Shown here in pieces: positions 44,614 through 53,419 of a stretch of DNA of 64,000 bases (positions are counted from its first letter, which is position 1; every line of letters starts with the position of its first letter). The notes under the pieces are model-generated. The model was not told the origin of the DNA. It ran no database searches and worked only from the letters and a program-made list of their open reading frames with translations. Both the position numbers and the translations under genes were made by a program. Source of the DNA: Ancylomarina sp. DW003 (GTDB taxonomy: Bacteria > Bacteroidota > Bacteroidia > Bacteroidales > Marinifilaceae); assembly GCF_029029505.1 (NCBI RefSeq), contig NZ_JAKJSD010000007.1, positions 1 through 64,000 of the forward strand, given 5' to 3'.

Positions 44614-46683
44614 ATGCGAAAGAAAACAATAAACTACTACGATTTTCTGATTTCAGTATTTCTGGCAACTCTCATCACAGCCTTGTTTGTATTTTGGAAT
44701 CCAATTCAAGGAAAATATAAACTGGATATCCTCAGCAAACAGAAGGTTGGTCCTAATGAAATCAATATTTACAATGATTTAAACTTTGATGGTACAAGTG
44801 AAAAAATTCGCTTTATAAAAGATTTTATTGGCAGACCGGCAGTTTTGGTCGAAGATAAGGGGCAAATACTCTGGCAATGGAACCTAAATGGAAAATTTGT
44901 TAGTGGTGAGTTTTATCATTTTGCCGATTACAACGGTAATGGCAGAAAAGAGATGTTTTTATTAACCCATCAGAACGATTCCATATTTCTGGATGCTATG
45001 GACATCGAAACAGAGGAAAAAATAGTTCAGCACCGATACATTACCAACTATAAAAAAACAAAGGGGAGAATTGATTTTTCAGCTTATGAGCCAATGACAA
45101 TTGACTTAAACGCTGATGGGAAAAAAGAATTGGTAGTTTCTTTCGCGTGTGCATTTTCGCATATTACCCGTAAACTTTGTCGGTATGATATCGAGAATGA
45201 CATACTTAAACTGTCAGAAAAAGCAGGTTGTTCTGTACATCGTGAAATAATTCCATTTGATTTAGATGAAGATGGGCATTGGGATTTTGTTGGTAATATT
45301 CACTCTCCGGGTAACAGTAACATCGAATATCCTTATACCGACCAACATGCTTGGTTAATGGTTTGTGATGCCCAAATGAATTACAAATTTCTTCCTAAAA
45401 GGATAGGTAAATATCCCGCATATACATATATAAAACCATTTAGAGAGAATGGACGAAACTGCCTGGCTACATTTTATCATCATTCCGGTAAAGTTGATAC
45501 ATCAAATATTGCTTTGTATGATTCTTTAGGTAAGCTAATAAGATTAAAAAAGATACTTTACAATAAAAATCTACAGGGAGCCAATTTTAATAGCTTTGTA
45601 AAAGAGGGGCAGTACAAAATGGCACTATATAGAAAGGATGGCCTTATTGAGGTTTATAATGACCAGTTGGTAGTAGAAGATAGTTTTGAAGCTGTACCTT
45701 GCCATGGAAAGTGTGGAAGTTGGGATGTGGATGGTGATGGTGCAGATGAGTATCTGTTTACAGGAGAGAATTTTGGTCAATTGATTGTTATGCGTAACGA
45801 TTATTCCAATCCGGCAACAATATTTTTTGAGGAAGATATAAAAACTATCTACTTTTCCAATGAATGGATCGATGGGCAATTGACTTCCTTTGTTTGCCAA
45901 AGCGGGCCGTATGTTTATAAACTGCAATACAAAAAAGATCCCCTTTATGCATTCCGGTTTTTAGTATGGATAGTTGTGTTTCTGTTTTCATTTGCATTTG
46001 TCTGGTTCATTGGTCGCTTGTATCAGTATTATTTAAAGCGCCAGTACGAAGGTGAAAAAAGAATTACATCCTTGCAAGTAAGAGCCATAGAACAGCAAAT
46101 GAGCCCACATTTTACATTGAACATTCTAAATTCAATTGGTAATCTGTATGAGAGTCACGATACCCAAAAAGCACAGTACTATTTTGGAAAATACTCTAAG
46201 CTTTTACGAATTACCCTAATCTCATCCGGAGAAATAGCGGTTCCACTCGAAGACGAATTACAATTCACACAAAATTACCTCGAATTGGAACGACTTCGCT
46301 TAAATGAAGGCTTTAACTTTCATTTTATAGATAACCAGAATATACCGGATATAAAAGTACCCAAATTCCTAATTCATACTTTTGTTGAGAATGCAGTTAA
46401 ACATGGTTTATTTCCTCTTCATGGCATACGAGAGGGGAACATTTGTCTGAATATGATAAAAGAAAATGATCACTTAAAAATCACGATTGAAGACGATGGC
46501 GTTGGACGAATTAAAGCCAAGAATAGTCATGTCTTGTCGACAGGGAAAGGCTTATCAATTTTAGATGAGATTCTTGAATTGTATAAGCGTTTCGAGAGTA
46601 AAACCATAAAATATAAAATTGAGGATAAATATACAGACAGGGAAGAGACAGGAACACGCGTAAGTATTGAAATAAGTATTTAG
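44614..46683 (+). CDS. LytS-type sensor kinase with FG-GAP/VCBS-like periplasmic sensor
   Basis: A 689-residue transmembrane kinase. A signal-anchor helix (about 10-28) is followed by a large periplasmic part (about 35-445) with five Asp-rich calcium-type motifs (DLNFDG, DYNGNG, DLNADG, DLDEDG, DVDGDG), each with a following Glu/Asp, as in FG-GAP/VCBS propeller repeats. A second helix (about 449-472) leads to a His_kinase (PF06580) domain with PHFTLN and His near 498, then a HATPase_c. Such kinases normally drive LytTR regulators. Here the adjacent regulator has a LuxR-type HTH. Confidence 0.88.
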   Translation: MRKKTINYYDFLISVFLATLITALFVFWNPIQGKYKLDILSKQKVGPNEINIYNDLNFDGTSEKIRFIKDFIGRPAVLVEDKGQILWQWNLNGKFVSGEFYHFADYNGNGRKEMFLLTHQNDSIFLDAMDIETEEKIVQHRYITNYKKTKGRIDFSAYEPMTIDLNADGKKELVVSFACAFSHITRKLCRYDIENDILKLSEKAGCSVHREIIPFDLDEDGHWDFVGNIHSPGNSNIEYPYTDQHAWLMVCDAQMNYKFLPKRIGKYPAYTYIKPFRENGRNCLATFYHHSGKVDTSNIALYDSLGKLIRLKKILYNKNLQGANFNSFVKEGQYKMALYRKDGLIEVYNDQLVVEDSFEAVPCHGKCGSWDVDGDGADEYLFTGENFGQLIVMRNDYSNPATIFFEEDIKTIYFSNEWIDGQLTSFVCQSGPYVYKLQYKKDPLYAFRFLVWIVVFLFSFAFVWFIGRLYQYYLKRQYEGEKRITSLQVRAIEQQMSPHFTLNILNSIGNLYESHDTQKAQYYFGKYSKLLRITLISSGEIAVPLEDELQFTQNYLELERLRLNEGFNFHFIDNQNIPDIKVPKFLIHTFVENAVKHGLFPLHGIREGNICLNMIKENDHLKITIEDDGVGRIKAKNSHVLSTGKGLSILDEILELYKRFESKTIKYKIEDKYTDREETGTRVSIEISI

Positions 46684-46775
46684 TTTATAAGTGTTCTGAG
46701 TACTTGAAGTTGGAAGTTAAAAGTTTCCAAAACCAAGCTGCTTTTTTGATTTAGAGATAACTCGTAATTGACTAT

Positions 46776-47345
46776 ATGGAAAAGATTAAATGTTTTTTAT
46801 TGGATGACCAGATTAATTCTGTAGAACGATTAAAATCACTCTTGAACCAAACCAACCAGGTTGAGATTATAGGAGAGCTCTGCGATCCCGAAAAAGCCAT
46901 TGACTTGATACTAAAGTTGAAACCAGAACTGATTTTTATCGATGTAGAGATGCCTCGCATGTCTGGCTTTGAAGTGGTACAGGAAATTCGTAATAAGCTC
47001 TTCTTTCCCAAATTCATTTTCGTTACGGGCTACGACCAATATGCCATCAAAGCCATCCGGGCAGGTGCTTTCGATTATATTATTAAACCTATCGATATCG
47101 ACGAACTGAAAGAGGCTCTTAAGCGATTTCAGGAAACAAAAAAGAAATTCCACCTACCCAAAGGTTGCTGCTTAACTGATAGAGAGAAGCAAGTGGTTGA
47201 GTTGGTAACTGAAGGCAAAACCAGTAAGGAAATTGGAAAAGAATTACACCTAAGCAAACACACCATTGATACCCACCGCAGAAGAATTATTGAGAAGCTG
47301 AACATCAATTCAATTTTGGATCTTTCAACAAAAGAGAACCAATAA
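46776..47345 (+). CDS. Response regulator with LuxR-type HTH
   Basis: A 189-residue regulator with a receiver domain (1-118; phosphorylation Asp56 in LIFIDVEMP, conserved Asp10-Asp11, Lys in IIKPID) and a C-terminal LuxR-type HTH (about 130-187; LTDREKQVVELVTEGKTSKEIG, then SKHTIDTHRRRI). It lies 92 nt after the kinase gene and is surely its partner. NarL/FixJ-type output rather than LytTR is unusual for a LytS-class kinase. The regulon might be the exported cluster that follows, though nothing in the sequence proves it. Confidence 0.9.
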   Translation: MEKIKCFLLDDQINSVERLKSLLNQTNQVEIIGELCDPEKAIDLILKLKPELIFIDVEMPRMSGFEVVQEIRNKLFFPKFIFVTGYDQYAIKAIRAGAFDYIIKPIDIDELKEALKRFQETKKKFHLPKGCCLTDREKQVVELVTEGKTSKEIGKELHLSKHTIDTHRRRIIEKLNINSILDLSTKENQ

Positions 47346-47402
47346 TACAAACCTGAGTTCGATTATGAATTCAATAAAGAAAATTCTTACAGTTAACTAT
47401 CC

Positions 47403-47420
47403 CCGTGGCAAGCCACGAGG
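47403..47420. repeat. GC-rich palindrome
   Basis: CGTGGC and GCCACG pair tightly around AA within a 20-nt palindrome. It is conspicuously GC-rich in an AT-rich gap, like the short palindromes scattered in Bacteroidota genomes. The remaining part of the 490-nt gap up to 47835 shows no open frame or clear promoter. Confidence 0.4.
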
Positions 47421-47835
47421 AATTAGTTGATTAAAACAATTTCAAATCTTTCTTTCCTAAAATCATTAACTCTTAAAATGTTCGAAGTTATTTATAATTA
47501 GTCTTGTTAACTAATGATATGTCATAAGTTAAAAGCTTGAATTTTTATTTTAGATTTAACGCATTAACAAACACACTATTATTCCACCTTGTTTGTTAAT
47601 TTACCAATAATCCCTCCTTTTTTATTCAATACGAATCTGTATTGCGATTGTTTGTGCCCCAATTTTCTTAAATACTTACGTGTGAGTATGTGAAATCACT
47701 AGCGATGAGTATATATAACAGATGAGATTAACATAGATTTAGGGCTCTAAGAATTATATAGAGATAGTTGTATTCAAGTGTCCCTAATGTCAAGTTTATT
47801 CAAGAATATATTAATTAACCTTTAAAATAGATATT

Positions 47836-47958
47836 ATGGAAATTATGGTAGCAGTTACAGTAGGAATAATAGTTATTATTCTACTCGCATTTAAAACAGG
47901 TAAATCAAGAGGTAAAACTATAAAGAAGAATGAACTAAAGGAAAAAATGAATCTTTAA
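47836..47958 (+). CDS. Tiny single-pass membrane protein
   Basis: A 40-codon frame (MEIMVAV..). Residues 3-20 form one hydrophobic helix (VAVTVGIIVIILLAF); the rest is a Lys-rich tail. It ends 9 nt before a near-perfect terminator hairpin, so it is probably its own transcript. Small membrane proteins of this kind can act as adaptors; function unknown. It lies just upstream of the exported cluster. Confidence 0.55.
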   Translation: MEIMVAVTVGIIVIILLAFKTGKSRGKTIKKNELKEKMNL

Positions 47959-47966
47959 AACATCTG

Positions 47967-47992
47967 CCTGTCTGATAATTTTATCGGACAGG
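47967..47992 (+). terminator. Terminator of the tiny membrane protein gene
   Basis: CCTGTCTGATAA and TTATCGGACAGG form a stem of 12 bp with one G-U pair and a 2-nt loop, followed by a T-rich stretch. Confidence 0.75.
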
Positions 47993-48024
47993 TATTTACT
48001 TGATTAATTTTACTATAAATTACC

Positions 48025-49836
48025 ATGAAGTACGTTATCTCATCACTGCTTATTGCATTTATTTTTCAATCAAATTTGGCATCTCAGTCCATTAAGAGTA
48101 TTAAAGTTTCGGGAGAGTATTTGTATGGTTATGGAGAATCAGAAATTCACGAAAAAGCAGATAAAATCGCTTTAAGTGATCTAATATCTCAAATATCTGT
48201 TACTGTTTCATCTACCACTGGATTTGGTAGAGAACAGAACTCTAAAGGATACAAAGAATACGCAAACTCTATAATAAAAACATATTCCTCGGTAAGTTTA
48301 AATACAAGCTTAAGAATTGAAGAAGAGAAAAAAGGTGTATATAAAGTGTTGCGTTATATTCCTAAAGGCGAATTAACAAAAATATTTGAAGAACGTAGAA
48401 ATACAATTTTAGCATATACAAAAGCGGGGCTTGAAGCTGAGAAAAAAATACAGATTGATGATGCACTTAGGAATTTCTACTGGGCAAATATTTTATTAAG
48501 AAGTCATCCTGAGCATGATGTAATGAGATATACTACCAAGAGTGGTGAAAATGAACTATTGAAAGTTTTTATTCCAAATAAGATTAATGACGTTTTAACC
48601 AATTTAAATATTGAGATAATAGATCGTTTTTATAATCCATATGAGAAACATTCTAAATATACCCTTAGTATAAAGTATAAAGACAAAGCGATACAAAGTT
48701 TAGATTATACTTATAAGAAAGAGAAAGCATGGTCTGGTAAAATTTCTGCGAATAACGGCTTAGCTTGTATTGATTTTTATGGGAATGATGCCAAACCTAA
48801 AGATAATCTTAAAATTAGAGTACAGTATATGTATAAGGACAAAGCTATGTTCGACAAAGATGTTCAAAGAGTTTTCTCCTCAAATATTGATATTCCTTAT
48901 TTTAATAGAAATGAAATTAATGCAAGCTTAAAGAAGATTAGAGTAGCTAAGGGTAAAGGAGATCTGAAGGTTGAAAGTATTAATTTCGTAACACCCAAAA
49001 GTACTAAGGCGAGACTACAAGAACTAATTTACTGTATTAAAGATCCAAGTAAGAAAGTTGATCCCACTTTTTTTACTATAGATGGACTTGAAGTTTACAA
49101 TAAACTTATCAAATATGGTAAAGCTGATATCCTAAAGCATAATAATGAACTTGAATTAGTACAAGTGGATGATGAGACTCTTGTTCGCTCTATTCCCATG
49201 TGTTTTAGTTTTTCTAAGAATAGAAAATTCATTGAAGATGTTGTGTTTGTTTTAAATGAGGATGGAAAGATAAAAGATATCAATTTTTCGTTAGGAAAAA
49301 GTGCAATTGATGATTTACTGTCGAAAAGTGAACGTTTTGCCACTATCAAAGAGAAGTATTTTCTCCTTCGGTTTCTAGAGAATTATAAAACAGCTTATTG
49401 CCTTAAAAGACTTGATTTTTTAGAGCAGATTTTCGATGAGGATGCTTTAATAATTGTGGGAAGTGTCTTAAAAAAAATGAAATCTACCGATGTGTCGGCT
49501 TTTGCGAGTTTGACTAGAGATAAAGTAGTTTACCAGCAACTAACAAAAAGTGAATATATGTCGAGACTAGAAAGAGTTTTTGCCAAAAATGAATTTGTTA
49601 ATGTGCATTTCGAACATAACACAATTAAAAAAGCTCGAGCAGATATGAGTATTTATGGCATTCAGATAGCTCAATCCTACAACTCTGAAAGTTATGCTGA
49701 TAGAGGTTATCTCTTCCTGATGGTTGATCTTAGAGATACCCTTAAACCAATTGTTCATGTTAGAACATGGCAGCCTCACAAAAATGAAGATGGTTCAGTA
49801 TATGGTTTGAAGGATTTTAAATTTAGAAAAATATAA
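48025..49836 (+). CDS. Exported protein with LPP20-like N-terminus and NTF2-like C-terminus
   Basis: A 603-residue protein with a Sec signal (about 1-21). Residues about 30-135 show the LPP20/FlgO-like pattern: a repeated helix-strand module with ALSDLISQISVTVSS, then a YKVLRYIPK strand. A beta-rich region of unknown family follows. The last 150 residues, including AFASLTRDKVVYQQLTKSEY and IYGIQIAQSYNSESYADRGY, fit a SnoaL/NTF2-like fold seen in Bacteroidota periplasmic proteins. It is the first gene of a run of exported genes (gap 14 nt to the next). Function unknown. Confidence 0.7.
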   Translation: MKYVISSLLIAFIFQSNLASQSIKSIKVSGEYLYGYGESEIHEKADKIALSDLISQISVTVSSTTGFGREQNSKGYKEYANSIIKTYSSVSLNTSLRIEEEKKGVYKVLRYIPKGELTKIFEERRNTILAYTKAGLEAEKKIQIDDALRNFYWANILLRSHPEHDVMRYTTKSGENELLKVFIPNKINDVLTNLNIEIIDRFYNPYEKHSKYTLSIKYKDKAIQSLDYTYKKEKAWSGKISANNGLACIDFYGNDAKPKDNLKIRVQYMYKDKAMFDKDVQRVFSSNIDIPYFNRNEINASLKKIRVAKGKGDLKVESINFVTPKSTKARLQELIYCIKDPSKKVDPTFFTIDGLEVYNKLIKYGKADILKHNNELELVQVDDETLVRSIPMCFSFSKNRKFIEDVVFVLNEDGKIKDINFSLGKSAIDDLLSKSERFATIKEKYFLLRFLENYKTAYCLKRLDFLEQIFDEDALIIVGSVLKKMKSTDVSAFASLTRDKVVYQQLTKSEYMSRLERVFAKNEFVNVHFEHNTIKKARADMSIYGIQIAQSYNSESYADRGYLFLMVDLRDTLKPIVHVRTWQPHKNEDGSVYGLKDFKFRKI

Positions 49837-49850
49837 TCATAATTTAGAAA

Positions 49851-50993
49851 ATGAAACAAATCTACACTCTATTACTAATCGTATTAATCGCATCCTTTAA
49901 TTCGGTGGATATCAATGCACAGGAGCTTGTCGAGCTTGTATCTAGTAGTATGCAAGAATTAGAGGGGAACACAACAGCAAGAGTTAATATGCCAAGAGAC
50001 AATGCTGGTGAACCTCTTAAGGATATTAACGGTAATAACCTGGCTCTTTTAATAATAAAACATAATTTCAAAAATTTTATTATTGAGACGGCAATAACTA
50101 ATGAAGGAATTATACGAAAACCTGGAGAAACATGGGTCTGGTTATCTCCAGAGGAATATGAGGTTGTAATAACTAAAGAAGGTTATATCCCTTTTACGTG
50201 TCCAATGTGCAAATTGGAAGCTCTTAAAACCTATGAAATATCGGTGTCCGATGGTTATGCTTCTCTTGAAGTGGTTGCTCCCAATGCAAAAATTTGGCTA
50301 AATGAAAGGTTCGTTTCCGATTCAAAATATATTTTCCGATTGAAAGAAGGACAGTACACCGTTAAAGCCACTCGAGATAAGTATCATACAAAAGAAGAAT
50401 TTGTGTCATTAAAGGCTAGCGAAAGCAGGGTTCTAAGTATTAATATGAAACCTAAGCTGGGATCGTTAAAGTTAGATCTGAAACAATTGAATGTAGATGT
50501 TTACATCGATAATAAACGGCAAAATAACTTAGTTAACAAGTCATTGCCTCTTATTATTGGTGACCATCATTTGAAGCTAAAGAAAGAAGATTATTTACCT
50601 TATAGTAAAGATTTCAGTGTGAATGAAAGCCAATTGACTACTCTCAATATAGATTTAGTAAAAGATCCTACAATATTAATGAAGAAGTATAAAAAGAAGA
50701 GGAATTTTTGGTTGATTTCGACACTAGTTACAGCTGGAGTTGGACTGTATGCTCATACAAAAGGAAATAGTTTGTATGATGATTACGACAATGCAACAAC
50801 TGATGCTGCCGATATTCGGTCTCAAATTGATACTTACGACACATTAAAGCCTATTGCTTTTGGTGCAGCAGGAGTTTGTTTTCTTGCATATATTATTAAT
50901 GGCTCTAAATATAAAAAAGCTAAAAGGAAATTAAAATTAAACCCATTATACACGCACAATGGTGGTGGAATGTCCTTATGTTATACTTTTTAA
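49851..50993 (+). CDS. PEGA-domain protein with C-terminal membrane segments
   Basis: A 380-residue protein with a Sec signal (1-24), an N-terminal Bacteroidota-specific region, and two PEGA-type sandwich domains (about 140-205 and 205-275; LEVVAPNAKIWLNERFV, then SVKATRDKYHTKEEFVSLK). PEGA domains are surface or S-layer-like modules. Two hydrophobic helices (about 287-303 and 325-342) near the C-terminus are not usual for a surface lipoprotein, so it may be inner-membrane bound or wrongly predicted. Only 14 nt separate it from the upstream gene. Confidence 0.7.
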   Translation: MKQIYTLLLIVLIASFNSVDINAQELVELVSSSMQELEGNTTARVNMPRDNAGEPLKDINGNNLALLIIKHNFKNFIIETAITNEGIIRKPGETWVWLSPEEYEVVITKEGYIPFTCPMCKLEALKTYEISVSDGYASLEVVAPNAKIWLNERFVSDSKYIFRLKEGQYTVKATRDKYHTKEEFVSLKASESRVLSINMKPKLGSLKLDLKQLNVDVYIDNKRQNNLVNKSLPLIIGDHHLKLKKEDYLPYSKDFSVNESQLTTLNIDLVKDPTILMKKYKKKRNFWLISTLVTAGVGLYAHTKGNSLYDDYDNATTDAADIRSQIDTYDTLKPIAFGAAGVCFLAYIINGSKYKKAKRKLKLNPLYTHNGGGMSLCYTF

Positions 50994-50995
50994 AA

Positions 50996-51784
50996 ATGAA
51001 AAACATGAAAAAAATTACACTGCTTTTAATTGCTATTTTGACAGTTTTATTTTTTAGTACTTGTGATGAAAGAGTATGGGAAAACCCTTATGACCCTGAA
51101 TGTAATTCATCTGAGTTCTCTTCCTCAATATGGGGTAAAAAATGGGGTAATGATTGGGAACCTTATATAGTGGTAGAATGGGATTTCAAAGATGAAAGAA
51201 TAGATGGTGTAATTATCAAAAGAATGAGTAAAATAGGGTATGAAAGAGGCGATTTTTCATTTCAAGATTATGAACAGGGCGATTGGGTAAATATTTTAAA
51301 TGCTTCCAATATTGATATAAAAGAGTTTAAAGATATTACTATTCTACCGGGTAGAAAGTATATATACAGTATACAGTCATATGCAGAATCTAATTATAGT
51401 TCGATAAGATATTCATCAACAATTGAAACACGACAAATTGATCCGGTTATTAATACAATTAATGTGAATAGCGTAAGTTCAACAGAAATACTTATTGAAT
51501 GCAAAATAGAACTAGACGGAGGAATGTTAATAAAGAATCGGGGTGTTTTCTGGAGAGAACAACACTCTTGGGAGACTCCCAATGATGATAATCATTCCGT
51601 GGATTCAAGAAATAGCAAGTTCCTAGTTGAATCTGAAGTTGATAATTTTGTGGCAAGAATAGATGGATTAAAACCCAATACAACATACTATGTTAGGTCA
51701 TTTGTTGAGCATTCTTTAGGCTCTGGTTATATTTCACATATTGAATATGGAGATGTTTTGGGGATAACTACAAATTCTCAATGA
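50996..51784 (+). CDS. Lipoprotein with fibronectin type III-like domain
   Basis: A 262-residue protein with a lipoprotein signal and lipobox ending STC at about residue 21. Residues about 155-255 form an FN3-like domain (SVSSTEILIECKIELDGG, then KPNTTYYVRSFVEHSLGSGY). The start is taken at the ATG at 50996; the ATG at 50978 would overlap the upstream gene, and another at 51005 is possible. It probably sits in the outer membrane. The next gene starts 61 nt downstream. Confidence 0.68.
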   Translation: MKNMKKITLLLIAILTVLFFSTCDERVWENPYDPECNSSEFSSSIWGKKWGNDWEPYIVVEWDFKDERIDGVIIKRMSKIGYERGDFSFQDYEQGDWVNILNASNIDIKEFKDITILPGRKYIYSIQSYAESNYSSIRYSSTIETRQIDPVINTINVNSVSSTEILIECKIELDGGMLIKNRGVFWREQHSWETPNDDNHSVDSRNSKFLVESEVDNFVARIDGLKPNTTYYVRSFVEHSLGSGYISHIEYGDVLGITTNSQ

Positions 51785-51845
51785 GTTTGGTTATAATTTT
51801 AATATGTTACAATTCTATGAACCAATAATAAATTAAGCAATCTTT

Positions 51846-52442
51846 ATGAAAAAATTAATGTATTGTGCAGTAATCGCACTAATCGCAACAGCTTGTGGTA
51901 CTTCAAGTCAAGTGGCAAACAAGTCAAGTAATAATGCTCCTAAAAGAGTGAAAATTGAAAAAGAAGAATGCCAAAAAGAAGCAGAAGCTAGTTCTGATTT
52001 CTTAAGAGGTTATGGTATTGGAACATCGGCAGACCAGATGATGGCACGTGATTTAGCCGCTTTAGCTGCACGCAACGAAATTGTTAATTCTGTGCAAGTT
52101 GTAGCTGCAAACATGATTGAAAAATACAATCAGCAGCATAGCTCAGCGACAAGTGGAGAAATGACAAGAGAAGACAAAGGAAAGGCAGAGCAGATGATAG
52201 CCAGTATTGCAGAGGAGACTTTGCAGGGGGCTAGAGTAATTTGCTCGAATACTTACAAAGTAGGAAATGAATATGAGCACCATGTTTGTGTTGAGCTTAC
52301 TAATGTTGATTTTACTCAAAAAGCTCATAATAAATTAACAAGTGATGAAAAGTTGATGATTGATTACGAGGCAGAAAAATTCAAGAAAGATTTTAAAGAG
52401 GAATTAGAGGCTTATCGTAAAAGAAAAGAGCAAGGATTATAA
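51846..52442 (+). CDS. LPP20-family lipoprotein
   Basis: A 198-residue lipoprotein with lipobox ATAC (Cys at 17). Residues about 45-160 match the LPP20 pattern (DFLRGYGIGTSADQMMARDL, AALAARNEIVNSVQV, QGARVICSNTY), a family of small outer-membrane lipoproteins. A charged helical C-terminal tail follows. It belongs to the run of exported proteins starting at 48025 and is the clearest family member of the three LPP20-like proteins in it. Confidence 0.8.
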   Translation: MKKLMYCAVIALIATACGTSSQVANKSSNNAPKRVKIEKEECQKEAEASSDFLRGYGIGTSADQMMARDLAALAARNEIVNSVQVVAANMIEKYNQQHSSATSGEMTREDKGKAEQMIASIAEETLQGARVICSNTYKVGNEYEHHVCVELTNVDFTQKAHNKLTSDEKLMIDYEAEKFKKDFKEELEAYRKRKEQGL

Positions 52443-52460
52443 ACTTTTGTATTAGAATTT

Positions 52461-53375
52461 ATGAATCATCTTAGAATCCTATTTCTATTATCTGGAATGT
52501 GCTTTTTAGTACATTTCAGTTCTTTATTGGCTCAGACTCCTGAGTTGCACAGTTCAGCATTGCCTAGCTGGGTTTTTAATAAGCATAAAAAAGATGGTAA
52601 TATGCATTATGCTGTAGGAGTATCTGATCCTCATTTAAATGAGAAACAATCTTATAAACAGGCTGTTTTGCGAGGAGCTGCTATACTTTCAATGGTTGAA
52701 GGGTTTACGTATAGTAAAACTGTTCAGAGCTTTAGAGAGGAGAGAAATGGAAAAATACGTTCTGTTAATAAGCGTTTAGTAAATTTGCATACTGAGTTTG
52801 ATACTCTGGGAATAAAGGTAGAAAGGATTTATCGTTCGAAATTTAATGAATGTTTTGTGTTATTGAGCAAAGCAAAGTGTCAATATAGCAGATATAACAA
52901 GGAATTTGAGATGCAAGCTGATTGTTATTTCTCCGATGGAGAGGGGACAAATTCTTCTGATAGAGCTGTGATGAGTTTTGTAGTAGTCAGTAAAAATAAT
53001 TTAGAGAAAATACTTTATACGCAATACTCTATTGATAAACGCTATGAGATGGTATCCAATATGGGTGATTCCATTAATTTAATTTCAGACAATAAATATA
53101 TCTACAAGGATGAGAATAAGGTATCTGAAATTCAGGTTGAATATTCTTCAGGCTTAAGCCAATCATTTTGGGTGGCATATATTTCTTGTATTATAGATTC
53201 ATTAAATTTTCATATCAATGATAGAGCTCAGAATACATCGCTTAAAGGATCGGGTTTGGCTCATGCGTTCAGCGATACTTATATAGCAGATGAAGATTAT
53301 TGTCTTTCAATAGGTCGAATGATGATCTGTAATAACAAACTTTACGTAAACTCACAAATTGACACAAAGAAATAA
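52461..53375 (+). CDS. Exported protein with LPP20-like domain
   Basis: A 304-residue protein with a Sec signal (1-25). The early part (SWVFNKHKKDGNMHYAVGVS, then QSYKQAVLRGAAILSMVEG) has the LPP20-like organisation in degenerate form, followed by about 150 residues without a recognisable family. It follows the 198-residue LPP20 lipoprotein by 18 nt, so the two are co-transcribed and perhaps interact. Function unknown. Confidence 0.65.
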   Translation: MNHLRILFLLSGMCFLVHFSSLLAQTPELHSSALPSWVFNKHKKDGNMHYAVGVSDPHLNEKQSYKQAVLRGAAILSMVEGFTYSKTVQSFREERNGKIRSVNKRLVNLHTEFDTLGIKVERIYRSKFNECFVLLSKAKCQYSRYNKEFEMQADCYFSDGEGTNSSDRAVMSFVVVSKNNLEKILYTQYSIDKRYEMVSNMGDSINLISDNKYIYKDENKVSEIQVEYSSGLSQSFWVAYISCIIDSLNFHINDRAQNTSLKGSGLAHAFSDTYIADEDYCLSIGRMMICNNKLYVNSQIDTKK

Positions 53376-53419
53376 TTATATCTCACTATAATTCAATTAT
53401 CAAAATAAACTCATGAGTG

